64,000 nt of DNA from Candidatus Hydrogenedens sp. (GTDB lineage Bacteria > Hydrogenedentota > Hydrogenedentia > Hydrogenedentales > Hydrogenedentaceae), in contig DAOSBX010000014.1 of NCBI GenBank assembly GCA_035361075.1, forward strand, positions 1 to 64,000, given 5' to 3'. The position numbers were made by a program, and so were the translations under genes. The notes under the pieces were generated by a model. It saw only the letters and a list, made by a program, of their open reading frames with translations. It ran no database searches and was not told the DNA's origin. Positions within the stretch are counted from its first letter, which is position 1, and every line of letters starts with the position of its first letter. This document shows positions 52,033 to 60,207 of this stretch, piece after piece.

Positions 52033-54303
52033 TTACTTTTTCTTTATATACATACCACTCATGATAGATAACAACATCCCTATAATTATGAAGTCAAAGA
52101 TGTACTTCCAGAAGTTTGTAAAGGATTTTCCTTTGAATAAGTCACATCCACATTTTGCATTCTCTGCTTCCTTAGTTCCTTCACCTTCGGTTGTTCCTTC
52201 TGTAGTTCCCGCTCCTTCTTTTTTGCCTTCGGTAGAGCCTTCTACACCCCCCTCTTTGGTTCCTTCGCCTTCTTTTTTACCTTCAGTAGAGCCTTCTATG
52301 GTTCCTTCTCCCTCATTTCCTGAGGAGCCTTCCTCGGCACCCTCTGTAATTCCCTCGCCTTCAATTTCACAGTTGTCGATTCCTTCCAGTTCTCCTTCAA
52401 ATTCACCTTGCCAACGTAGAACTGGATATTCAGTACCTTGTTTTATGTACCATATTTCATTGAAATCCCAGTCTTTGTATGTAATACTACATTTCATCTC
52501 TTTTGTTGTGCAAGGTTGAGCCCCGTCTGAATTTTCCTGTTTAGACACCTCAGTGTCCCAATAGGAGTATATAATAATACCTTTATCGTTATATCCACAG
52601 AAACCACCTGCATAAATTGGTGACATTGAATTGGTTGCTGTAACAATACCGATAGAATAGCAATTGTTTATATCTCCACTATTTACTCCTGCGAAACCAC
52701 CTAAAAAATTATACGCTGTAACATTCCCTTTAGCGTAACAATTCAATATTTTTTTATCATTTAATCCTACAAAACCACCGACGTATTCTGAACCGTTTTT
52801 GTCTAAGGTTGCAATGGAGTAGCTTTCTGAAACGGTTCCATTACTATTCCATCCTAAAAGTCCTCCAGATACGAAATCACCTTTTACTAAACCAGTGGAG
52901 TCGCAAACGGTTATACTTGCTCGTTCATTTTTACCAATAACACCGCCGACAGTATCGTAGCCCTCTACAGTTCCTGTGTAGCTACAAACAGCCACAGTTC
53001 CTCTTGAAATTAAACCAACAATACCGCCAACATACGTATTACCTATAACAGTATTATCAGAGGTCTTCCCAGAAACAGTGCAGTTTTCGATAGAGCCATT
53101 GTCACTTTGTCCAACAATACTACCAACTTTCCAATTACCAACGATTTTACAATTCTCTAAATTTAAAAGAGATACTTTTCCACCTGATACCAATCTTCCT
53201 ATAAGCCCTACATAATCTTCACTTTTGCGGTTTATGTATAAGTTTGAAATTTTTTTGCCCTCTCCGTTTAGTTCGCCTCCAAATGGTATAATCGGTTGAA
53301 ATCCTTTGCCATTGTTCCATGTCTTAGTTGATGTTGCATCAATATCTTTTGTTAATTCATATATCCCAAACCATGGATATTCTAAACTTTCCCCAATTTT
53401 TTGAAGTTCATCAATTGTAGAAATATTCTTTTTAGGTGGAGTTGGGAATGAAACTTCTCCTAATGTTTTGATATAAGGATAGTTTGTATTAGTTTTTATA
53501 TCCCAAATATTCGTGAAGTCCCATTCCTCATACGTGTCTTTCTTTTTCATTTGTGCGGTGGTTTTTGATATTCCACCAGCAGAGTTTGTTATTCCTGCCA
53601 CTTCCCTGTCCCAGTAACAATAATTAATTTCCCCTCCGTTGTTTACTCCAGTAAACCCTCCATAAAGTGTTAATCCATAAAGTTTTCCCACAAAATAACA
53701 ATAAGATATTTCTCCGCCTTCATTTCTTCCTGTAAATCCACCGACCCAGGTGTTACCTTTAATATAGCCCATTGCAAAGGAGTTTTTTATAGTTCCTTCA
53801 TTTTGACCACTAAAAAGGCCTATCCCGTTTTGTCCTTCTCCCACACCTAATACATAACAATTTTGAATAGACCCTTTATTGTATCCAACAAGCACTGCAA
53901 CTCTATCTTTTCCCACAATAGTTGATTTGTCAACAGCCAGGTTATATACTTCCCCATCCTTTCCTATAACACCAAAAATTCCAACATTGTCAGTAGACGG
54001 TCGATTAATGTATACACCCATAATTTTGTGCAAGTTTCCGTCAAATTTCCCCGTAAAAGGCTTTTCTTCTGTCCCAATTGGTTCAAAACCCTTATCGTCA
54101 TTCCATGTTTGACTTCCAGTAAAATCCAAATCTACCTTTAAAATATATTCTGCGGACAGAGGATAATTAGCATCCTTCCCAATTTTTAAAAAATCGGATA
54201 CACTACTTATTTCAATAGGGATGGCATGCGAAGCATAGGTAATACATATTAATAAGCTTGCAAGAAGAAACATGTTAGTTTTTAAGTTCACAAATTTGGT
54301 CAT
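52033..54303 (-). CDS. Secreted GLUG-repeat protein with Glu-Gly-rich linker and C-terminal anchor
   Basis: A 756-residue exported protein: N-terminal signal (to about residue 28). Residues about 50-625 contain at least ten GLUG-type motifs, each of the form N/G-S-x-x-N-C-Y, V-G-G-x-x-G (for example SIENCTVSG, YVGGIVGLI, TVSESYSIA, YVGGFVGLN), in two blocks separated near 280-320 and each opened by a DLD/DID-x-T-x2-W-N strand. The tail has three parts: a Glu-Gly-rich linker (633-712), a Cys-Gly-Cys motif (718-720), then a hydrophobic helix (about 733-752) and IKKK. This looks like a surface-anchoring or sorting signal. GAGGA precedes the ATG. GLUG proteins are often adhesins; the ligand is unknown. 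Confidence 0.8.
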   Translation of the reverse strand: MTKFVNLKTNMFLLASLLICITYASHAIPIEISSVSDFLKIGKDANYPLSAEYILKVDLDFTGSQTWNDDKGFEPIGTEEKPFTGKFDGNLHKIMGVYINRPSTDNVGIFGVIGKDGEVYNLAVDKSTIVGKDRVAVLVGYNKGSIQNCYVLGVGEGQNGIGLFSGQNEGTIKNSFAMGYIKGNTWVGGFTGRNEGGEISYCYFVGKLYGLTLYGGFTGVNNGGEINYCYWDREVAGITNSAGGISKTTAQMKKKDTYEEWDFTNIWDIKTNTNYPYIKTLGEVSFPTPPKKNISTIDELQKIGESLEYPWFGIYELTKDIDATSTKTWNNGKGFQPIIPFGGELNGEGKKISNLYINRKSEDYVGLIGRLVSGGKVSLLNLENCKIVGNWKVGSIVGQSDNGSIENCTVSGKTSDNTVIGNTYVGGIVGLISRGTVAVCSYTGTVEGYDTVGGVIGKNERASITVCDSTGLVKGDFVSGGLLGWNSNGTVSESYSIATLDKNGSEYVGGFVGLNDKKILNCYAKGNVTAYNFLGGFAGVNSGDINNCYSIGIVTATNSMSPIYAGGFCGYNDKGIIIYSYWDTEVSKQENSDGAQPCTTKEMKCSITYKDWDFNEIWYIKQGTEYPVLRWQGEFEGELEGIDNCEIEGEGITEGAEEGSSGNEGEGTIEGSTEGKKEGEGTKEGGVEGSTEGKKEGAGTTEGTTEGEGTKEAENAKCGCDLFKGKSFTNFWKYIFDFIIIGMLLSIMSGMYIKKK
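52168..52407. repeat. Low-complexity Glu-Gly-repeat coding region
   Basis: About 80 codons of Glu/Gly/Thr-rich sequence in the GLUG gene with an internal direct repeat, EGSTEGKKEG, present twice in a row with one spacer. The DNA is correspondingly repetitive and prone to length change. On the opposite strand it creates a Pro/Ser-rich open frame that is a by-product of the repeat. Confidence 0.85.
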
Positions 54304-54414
54304 AATAAAATCCTCTATTTACAAACCAATAATGTTAATTTCTTTTAACAATATCCAATATTCACAGGATATATTTATTATCCGTTTTAATTATATATAA
54401 TTTCAAAAAAATAT

Positions 54415-54442
54415 TTGACAACTTTATTTTAATGAATATTAT
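54415..54442 (+). promoter_or_regulatory. Candidate sigma-70-type promoter for the ABC ATPase gene
   Basis: TTGACA (54415-54420) and TATTAT (54437-54442) with a 16-base spacer lie 54 bp before the ATG at 54496. The intergenic gap is 192 bp and the flanking gene is divergent, so a promoter is expected here. Confidence 0.5.
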
Positions 54443-54495
54443 AGTACTAAAATTTTAATTGTGTATAATAATAGCAAAATCATAAGTAAATTTCT

Positions 54496-55506
54496 ATGGA
54501 AGTAAAAACTGTTACCAATCAAAAAATCCTGCTATCAGTAAAAGATTTAACGGTTACCCTTCGAACACGGTATGGTAATATCTATCCTGTCCAAAAAATA
54601 AGTTGTAGTATCAAGGAAGGAGAAATAATAGGAATTGTTGGCGAATCAGGTTCTGGGAAAAGTGTGTTTGCGTTATCATTAGGTAGGCTTTTACCAGAAG
54701 AAATTACCCAGATTGAGGCGGAAGAACTGCGGTTTCTAAATTATGATTTGTTAAATGTGTCTGAACGGGATTGGCGAAAGATACGAGGGCATTTTATTAG
54801 TTATGTATTTCAAGATTCGCTTGTATCATTAAATCCTCATTTGACCATTGGTTATCAGATCGTTGAGCCTCTGTATATCCATTTTAATTATAGAGAAGAT
54901 ATGGCACGGCAGGAGGCAGTAAAGATATTAAAATCTGTCCAAATACCTGACCCTGAACTTCGACTTAGTATGTTTCCACATGAACTTTCTGGGGGTATGA
55001 GACAACGAGTTGCAATTGCTATGGCATTAATTACAAAGCCAAAGTTACTAATTGCCGATGAACCGACCACTGCATTAGATGCGACTTTGCAAATTCAGGT
55101 TTTGAATTTGTTTAGAAAATTACATCGAGATAATCCTTTTACAATGATAATCATCACTCATGACCTCAGTCTTGTTGCTGGACTTTGTAGTCATGTGTGG
55201 ATTATGTATGCAGGCAAAATTTTGGAACAATCAACGATAACTCAAATTTTTCGTAATCCCGCTCATCCCTATACCTTTGCCCTTCTTTCTCTCAAACGTA
55301 ATATGGGCTCAAGGAGAAGATTGGAAAGTTTGCCTGGAACTCCCCCAGACCTGAAATCTTTTTCAAAATGTTGTCCTTTTGTGGAGCGTTGTCCCAATGC
55401 TGTAAGTGAATGTCTTGAGAAAGATGATGAACTTACTGAGATTGCCCCTCAGCATTTTACATCCTGCTGGCGTGTTATAGAAGGAGAAATAAATCTACGT
55501 TTGTAA
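54496..55506 (+). CDS. Oligopeptide/dipeptide ABC transporter ATP-binding protein (OppD/DppD type)
   Basis: A 336-residue ABC ATPase. Walker A is G49-ESGSGKS (K55), the signature is LSGGMRQR (164-171), and Walker B is LLIADEP with D188/E189. The Q-loop is FQDSLVSLNP and the C-terminal oligopeptide-transporter extension has the cysteine cluster CCPFVERCPNAVSEC, which in relatives binds an Fe-S cluster. No OppF, permease or binding-protein gene is adjacent; ndk follows after 93 bp. It therefore appears orphaned and would need permeases encoded elsewhere. There is no clear Shine-Dalgarno; the ATG is the first available. Confidence 0.88.
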   Translation: MEVKTVTNQKILLSVKDLTVTLRTRYGNIYPVQKISCSIKEGEIIGIVGESGSGKSVFALSLGRLLPEEITQIEAEELRFLNYDLLNVSERDWRKIRGHFISYVFQDSLVSLNPHLTIGYQIVEPLYIHFNYREDMARQEAVKILKSVQIPDPELRLSMFPHELSGGMRQRVAIAMALITKPKLLIADEPTTALDATLQIQVLNLFRKLHRDNPFTMIIITHDLSLVAGLCSHVWIMYAGKILEQSTITQIFRNPAHPYTFALLSLKRNMGSRRRLESLPGTPPDLKSFSKCCPFVERCPNAVSECLEKDDELTEIAPQHFTSCWRVIEGEINLRL

Positions 55507-55599
55507 TTGTCAGTGTCTAACATGGTTGCAGGAAAAAAGGAGGATGTATTATAATTAATGCCTGATTAAATAAATCCCATCCAAGGAGAATTCCCCTGA

Positions 55600-56058
55600 A
55601 TGTCAATACAGCGTACTTTTGTCATGATAAAACCAGATGGTGTTGCCCGGCGGTTAATTGGCGAATGTATACAACGTTTTGAAAGACGTGGACTTAAATT
55701 AGTCGCTATAAAGATGCAGATTTTAACCCGTGAAAAGGCAGAAGAACACTATCAAGAGCATAAAGGCAAGGAATTCTACGAAAGCTTGATAAGCTTTATC
55801 ACCTCAGGACCGACAGTCCAGATGGTTTGGGAAGGTGAAGATGCTATAAATCAGGTTCGGAACATGATTGGTAATACCAATCCATTAAAATCGGAGCCAG
55901 GGACTATCCGTGGAGATTTTGCATTGATAACGCAAATGAATATTGTGCACGCATCAGATAAGACGGAATCCGCAGAGCGAGAGATAGCACTTTATTTCTC
56001 AACTGGAGATATATTACAATATAAGACAGATGATGAACATTGGCTAACGAGCAAATAA
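55600..56058 (+). CDS. ndk: Nucleoside diphosphate kinase
   Basis: A 152-residue kinase that balances nucleoside triphosphates. The phosphate-accepting His117 is in NIVHASD, K11 is in MIKPDGV, and the nucleotide-binding segments VWEGEDAINQVR, NPLKSEPGTIRGDF and SAEREIALYF are intact. AAGGAG is eleven bases before the ATG. The next gene on the same strand is the tiny ribosomal-protein-like frame, 43 bp later. Confidence 0.96.
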   Translation: MSIQRTFVMIKPDGVARRLIGECIQRFERRGLKLVAIKMQILTREKAEEHYQEHKGKEFYESLISFITSGPTVQMVWEGEDAINQVRNMIGNTNPLKSEPGTIRGDFALITQMNIVHASDKTESAEREIALYFSTGDILQYKTDDEHWLTSK

Positions 56059-56101
56059 TTAGGTTTCAGAATAAAACAAAATAACATAAAGGAGAATATT
56101 C

Positions 56102-56194
56102 GTGGCTGGTGGAAGAAAAATTCGCAAAGCTAAAATTAACAAACATAAACGTAAGAAGAAGAGACGCTTAAATCGTCATAAAAATAAAAAGTAA
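56102..56194 (+). CDS. Small bS22/mS38-like (AURKAIP1/COX24 domain) ribosomal protein
   Basis: A 30-residue, extremely basic protein starting with GTG, with AAAGGAG nine bases upstream. It reads MAGGRKIRKAKINKHKRKKK then RRLNRHKNKK. The K-x-N-K-H-K-R-K-K-K-R-R-L-N-R-H pattern fits the AURKAIP1/COX24 domain, which occurs in mitochondrial mS38 and small bacterial proteins such as bS22 of mycobacteria that sit in the small-subunit decoding region. It is shorter than most gene-calling cut-offs and easily missed. It lies between ndk and the DUF1844 gene and is followed by a strong hairpin. Confidence 0.75.
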   Translation: MAGGRKIRKAKINKHKRKKKRRLNRHKNKK

Positions 56195-56206
56195 TTAAAG
56201 GCTTGT

Positions 56207-56240
56207 TGTTTCAGGGAAGGGATATTCCTTTCCTGAAACA
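56207..56240 (+). terminator. Hairpin after the bS22-like gene, probable weak terminator
   Basis: TGTTTCAGGGAAGG (56207-56220) pairs with CCTTTCCTGAAACA (56227-56240), a 14-bp stem with one G-U pair and a 6-base loop. It is followed by GTACTTTT, so the U-run is short. It could partially terminate or protect the 3' end of the upstream transcript. Confidence 0.6.
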
Positions 56241-56283
56241 GTACTTTTAAATGAGCCTCAACCATTCAGAAGGGAGAATTATT

Positions 56284-56733
56284 GTGAGCGACGAAGAGAA
56301 GAAAATTATTATTGATGAAGATTGGAAAACAAAAGTCCAAAAAGAAAAAGAAGAACTTCAGAAAAAGTTAGAACAAGAAAAGGCTCAGAAACAAGACACA
56401 ACCGCTGGTGGAGTTAACGAAGGTGATGAGGCTCTTACCCCGTCCTTCGAAACAATTGTGGGTATTCTTACTACAGATGCGATGTTGGCATTAGGTGTTA
56501 TTGCTCCTCAAGGGTCTCAACAGGTTATTATTGATTTGGAACAGGCTCAATTCTTTATTGACCTGCTTATGATTCTGCGTGACAAAACAAAGGGAAATCT
56601 ATCTCCTCAGGAAGAAGGTATTCTTAACAATTCCATCGCTCAATTACAGGAGATTTTCCTTGTTCGCAATCAGCAATACCATGAAGCCCAACTGAGGCAA
56701 GCAGGTATAAAACCTAATCCACAACAACCATAA
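56284..56733 (+). CDS. DUF1844 family protein
   Basis: A 149-residue soluble protein. The first about 60 residues are charged and helical (KEKEELQKKLEQEKAQ). From about 65, SFETIVGILTTDAMLALG, then ALGVIAPQGSQ, LEQAQFFIDLLMILRDKTKGNLS and EEGILNNSIAQLQ match DUF1844, a small cytoplasmic helical domain of unknown function. I choose the GTG at 56284 because AAGGGAG precedes it; an earlier ATG (56251) lies on the edge of the preceding hairpin without a ribosome-binding site. No operon partner is evident downstream. Confidence 0.85.
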   Translation: MSDEEKKIIIDEDWKTKVQKEKEELQKKLEQEKAQKQDTTAGGVNEGDEALTPSFETIVGILTTDAMLALGVIAPQGSQQVIIDLEQAQFFIDLLMILRDKTKGNLSPQEEGILNNSIAQLQEIFLVRNQQYHEAQLRQAGIKPNPQQP

Positions 56734-57015
56734 AAATCCAATTAATAGTTATTTCTCAAATTCTTTGTGCCTTGTTTTATAGTAGGTTGTTCTTTACCAA
56801 TCAACAATAAAACCTTCTTATTCCGAATAGGGTTCTTTGCATATAAAATATTTTTTAGGGTACAAAAAGTAAAGTAACATACGTTTTCAAAGTGCCAGCG
56901 GGTTATTTTGTAAAAATTGTTTCTGTTATTTATTATTAATAAATTTCGTTTTATTAATATATTCGTAGTAAGATTGTAATTAGAAAATATTAAAAAATCT
57001 ATTAGGAGACGACTT

Positions 57016-58461
57016 ATGAAACAGAAACATTTTGTCAAATTATGTGTGTTGGCTGTGTTTTTTTTAATGTCAGTTACACAGGCTCAGGATGCAAACTTAA
57101 ATGTAAAAATATCCGAAGTAAAGCAATCAGAGACAACCCTTCAAGACCAGACGGATGTGGCTGTTACAATATATAACAATGACCGTGCTTTGGTACGCGA
57201 GAAGCGAAAGGTTAAGTTACCAGAAGGGGAGAGTTATTTGAAATTTATGGGTGTGCCAGAGCGAATCATTCCCGAAACGGTTAGTATGAAGTCTTTAACA
57301 AAAGCAGGAAGTCTTCGTATTCTCGAACAAAATTATGAATATGATTTGATTAGCCCATCCAAATTAATGGAGAAGTATGTAGGTAAAGAGGTTAAGTTGG
57401 TGAATAAAAACAAAGATATGGATTTTTATGAAGTTACCGCAAAACTGTTAAGTGTGAATGAATCACCTGTATTTCAGGTAGAAAATCAGATTTACTTAGG
57501 ACATCCAGGGAATGTCGTACTGCCCGAACTTCCAACAGAACTGATTGCGAAGCCCACCTTAGTGTGGATGTTAGATAACGACCTTGAAGACCAGGAATTA
57601 GAAGCTACTTATTTAACCTCAGGTATCTCATGGAAGGCCGATTATGTACTTGTTTATGATGAACCTAAAAGTCAGATGGATTTAGAAGGCTGGATAACGC
57701 TAAACAATAATTCCGGGGCTACTTATCAAAACGCAAAACTAAAATTGGTAGCAGGAGAAGTAAATATTGTTCCTGTCCAGGCGCCCGCTCCTGTGATGGA
57801 CCGTATAATGGTAGGTGCGGCAAAGTCTATGGAGGTTCGTGAGGAATCGTTTGCAGAATATCACCTCTATACTGTACCCCGAAGGACAACAATTAAACAA
57901 AATCAATCAAAGCAGGTAAGTCTGTTATCTGCCAATGGTGTCAAGGCAAATAAAATTTACGAATATCGTGGCAATACTGCGTTCTATAACAGTCAAATCA
58001 ACCCTATACGAAATGAAAATATTGATGCTTTTTTACTCTTTAAGAACACAGAAAATAATCAATTAGGTTTTCCCTTACCCGAAGGGATTATCCGGGTATA
58101 TCAAGAAGATAGCGAAGGAATGTTACAGTTTGCAGGTGAAGACCGTATTAAGCATACACCCAAAGATGAGGAAGTACGGTTACGGTTAGGGAAAGCGTTT
58201 GATATAATTGGAGAAAGAACCCAGACAGATTTTCAGAAATTAGGTCCTAATGTTGTAGAATGTGAATTTGAAATTACTATAAGAAATCACAAGAAAAATG
58301 ATATTACAGTAGATATTGTGGAGCCGATGATGGGCGATTGGCAAATAGTCAAGTCCTCTATGGATTATGAGAAGAAAGATGCTTTTACTATTATTTTCCA
58401 TTTGCCAGTAAAAACAGAAGGTTCCGAAAAAGTCTCTTATAGGGTTCGGATTCGCTTCTAA
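57016..58461 (+). CDS. Exported DUF4139 domain protein
   Basis: A 481-residue protein with a signal peptide (1-23, ending VTQAQD). VAVTIYNNDRALVREKRKVKLPEGESYLKF (in pieces, about 48-75) matches the N-terminal DUF4139-type strand, and the rest is beta-rich: LEATYLTSGISWKADYVL and later YRVRIRF at the end. The function of DUF4139 proteins is not known; they are periplasmic or surface proteins in many Gram-negative bacteria. AGGAG is nine bases before the ATG. The 280 bp upstream are non-coding. nnrE follows after 39 bp and may be co-transcribed. Confidence 0.82.
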   Translation: MKQKHFVKLCVLAVFFLMSVTQAQDANLNVKISEVKQSETTLQDQTDVAVTIYNNDRALVREKRKVKLPEGESYLKFMGVPERIIPETVSMKSLTKAGSLRILEQNYEYDLISPSKLMEKYVGKEVKLVNKNKDMDFYEVTAKLLSVNESPVFQVENQIYLGHPGNVVLPELPTELIAKPTLVWMLDNDLEDQELEATYLTSGISWKADYVLVYDEPKSQMDLEGWITLNNNSGATYQNAKLKLVAGEVNIVPVQAPAPVMDRIMVGAAKSMEVREESFAEYHLYTVPRRTTIKQNQSKQVSLLSANGVKANKIYEYRGNTAFYNSQINPIRNENIDAFLLFKNTENNQLGFPLPEGIIRVYQEDSEGMLQFAGEDRIKHTPKDEEVRLRLGKAFDIIGERTQTDFQKLGPNVVECEFEITIRNHKKNDITVDIVEPMMGDWQIVKSSMDYEKKDAFTIIFHLPVKTEGSEKVSYRVRIRF

Positions 58462-58500
58462 TAAACATAATATTATGGCTATGGAGGTATAACTGTATCA

Positions 58501-59220
58501 ATGCAATATCTTACTGTCCAGCAAATGCGCGAAGCAGATAGACGCTGTATTGAAGAATTGGGTATCCCTGGTGTTGTTCTAATGAATAACGCTGGTAATG
58601 CCGTGTTTAGAGAATTGGAACCAGGACCTGTGACGGTGATATGCGGTAAAGGAAATAATGGTGGAGATGGCTTTGTAGTAGCAAGATTAGCATTGGTGGC
58701 TGGATGGGATGTAAAAGTACTTTTACTAACAGACCCTTCCAATATACGTGGTGATGCGGAAATTTTTATGAAGGTATATTTGCGGTTGGGCGGGAAAATG
58801 ATTGCATGTTTAAGTGATGTAGATGTCCAACAAAGTATACATCAAATTGCCAAAACCGAAACATGTGTAGATGCCCTATTAGGCACAGGGACGAAAGGAG
58901 AAGTAACGGGACTTTTGCGGACTGCTATAGAAAATATGAATAGGCTAAGTAATATTATTTCTGTAGACTTGCCTTCAGGTATGAATGCAGATACGGGAGA
59001 AATTTGCGGTGTTTGTGTTCGTGCACGAAAAACAGTCACATTCCAATATCCTAAAATTGGATTTAAGAACCCTTCTGCAAAAGATTATCTCGGAGAGTTG
59101 GTTATAGCAGATATAGGTATTCCGCCAGTTTGTGCTGATGATAATCAGTGGTTTGAATTAAAACAAAGAACCAGCAAAGTTAATAAGTCAGATAGGTCGG
59201 GCTTGTCAGACAGGTCATAA
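58501..59220 (+). CDS. nnrE: NAD(P)H-hydrate epimerase
   Basis: A 239-residue YjeF-N-type enzyme that epimerises damaged (hydrated) NAD(P)H for repair. The signature GKGNNGGDGFVVAR (about 49-62), DALLGTGTKGEV and SVDLPSGMNADTG (the potassium and substrate loop) are intact. The usual partner, NnrD dehydratase, is not fused and not seen here. The last about 14 residues (NKSDRSGLSDRS) are encoded by minisatellite array D and are not part of the family fold. It is followed by thpR after ten bases. Confidence 0.92.
   Translation: MQYLTVQQMREADRRCIEELGIPGVVLMNNAGNAVFRELEPGPVTVICGKGNNGGDGFVVARLALVAGWDVKVLLLTDPSNIRGDAEIFMKVYLRLGGKMIACLSDVDVQQSIHQIAKTETCVDALLGTGTKGEVTGLLRTAIENMNRLSNIISVDLPSGMNADTGEICGVCVRARKTVTFQYPKIGFKNPSAKDYLGELVIADIGIPPVCADDNQWFELKQRTSKVNKSDRSGLSDRS
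59187..59216. repeat. 9-bp minisatellite array D (GTCRGACNN), three units and fragments
   Basis: Units GTCAGATAG, GTCGGGCTT, GTCAGACAG, then a partial GTCA that runs into the stop codon. The array encodes the Ser-Asp tail of the NAD(P)HX epimerase. Confidence 0.85.
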
Positions 59221-59230
59221 GGACAAAATT

Positions 59231-59809
59231 ATGAGCGAAGAATCATATCGTGCTTTTGTTGCAATTGAACTTCCTGCCGAAGTTAGGGATATTGTTTGGA
59301 GTAGCACAAAACCTGTTTTAGGTTCGCTTAAATCATTAGTGAAATGGGTTCCCCCTGAGAATATGCATTTAACATTGCGATTTTTAGGAGGGATAACCCT
59401 CAGTATGAGTGAAAAATTAAGGTCAAACCTTAAAAAGGTTTCAATTCAATTTGCCCCCATAACATTTAGATTGAGTACTTCAGGTGTTTTCCCATCATGG
59501 AGGGAGCCAAGGGTATTATGGGTCGGTTTAGATGTTGTAAAAGGAGACTTAAATTTATTGCAGAGGAGAGTTGAGCAGGAAGCACAAATAATTGGCTTAC
59601 CTCAAGAAAAACAAAGATTTCATCCTCACATTACAGTAGGTAGAGTTCGAACACCTTCTCCATTTATATCTAATACATGGAAAAATGTTAAAATACAATC
59701 AACACCTGAATTTGTTGTAAATCAAATCACACTATTTAAAAGCATCTTAAATCCAAATGGTGCAATTTATGAAGTTGTAGATACATTTCAATTTAATCAA
59801 GGAGAATAA
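59231..59809 (+). CDS. thpR: RNA 2',3'-cyclic phosphodiesterase (ThpR/LigT)
   Basis: A 192-residue 2H phosphoesterase that opens 2',3'-cyclic phosphates on RNA ends. Both catalytic H-x-T motifs are present: H46-L-T48 (MHLTLRFLG) and H133-I-T135 (HPHITVGRVR). AAGGA precedes the ATG. It lies between nnrE (10 bp) and the YggT gene (3 bp), so the three are almost certainly one operon. Confidence 0.93.
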   Translation: MSEESYRAFVAIELPAEVRDIVWSSTKPVLGSLKSLVKWVPPENMHLTLRFLGGITLSMSEKLRSNLKKVSIQFAPITFRLSTSGVFPSWREPRVLWVGLDVVKGDLNLLQRRVEQEAQIIGLPQEKQRFHPHITVGRVRTPSPFISNTWKNVKIQSTPEFVVNQITLFKSILNPNGAIYEVVDTFQFNQGE

Positions 59810-59812
59810 GAC

Positions 59813-60061
59813 TTGTTTCTTCGCGATTTAATATATACCTTATTTACATTATATATGCTTGCAATTTTAGCTGTTTGGTTGGGTCCGTATATTGATTTTG
59901 ACTTGAGACAACGAAGATGGGGGCTCTGGATTGTGAAAATTGTCGAACCCATTATCCAAATCATAAGAAAAAATCTTCCTTATATAGGTCCTTTCAATTG
60001 GGCTCCTATTATTGCGTTGTTGCTTGTCTGGCTACTTAGAAAAATTATTGTGGGGATTTAA
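59813..60061 (+). CDS. YggT family membrane protein
   Basis: An 82-residue protein with two hydrophobic helices (about 4-25 and 62-80) around a central loop. LGPYID and IVEPIIQIIRKNLPYIGPFNWAPIIALLLVWLL follow the YggT pattern (a short Pro/Gly-containing amphipathic part, then the second helix). It begins with TTG, with AAGGAG eight bases upstream. Members are implicated in membrane or cell-division-linked functions but are not defined biochemically. It starts three bases after thpR. Confidence 0.75.
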   Translation: MFLRDLIYTLFTLYMLAILAVWLGPYIDFDLRQRRWGLWIVKIVEPIIQIIRKNLPYIGPFNWAPIIALLLVWLLRKIIVGI

Positions 60062-60207
60062 TTCTTTAAAAATTGCATTTTAAATACTGTTTATGATAAA
60101 AAACTACAATTTTAGTTTGAGGCTTAATATAATTAATAAACATTTAATAAAAAAATAAAACAAAAATATAATTAATAATAGTGACAAATACTATAAGGAG
60201 AAAATCT

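Noticed and set aside
52007..52519. Plus-strand Pro/Ser-rich open frame of about 170 codons
   Set aside because: It is the antisense of the Glu-Gly linker of the GLUG gene; the composition is a direct by-product of that repeat, and no ribosome-binding site or homology supports it.
56742..57038. Minus-strand frame of 98 codons
   Set aside because: It overlaps the ribosome-binding site and signal peptide of the DUF4139 gene and has Phe/Asn/Leu-rich composition typical of AT-rich non-coding DNA.
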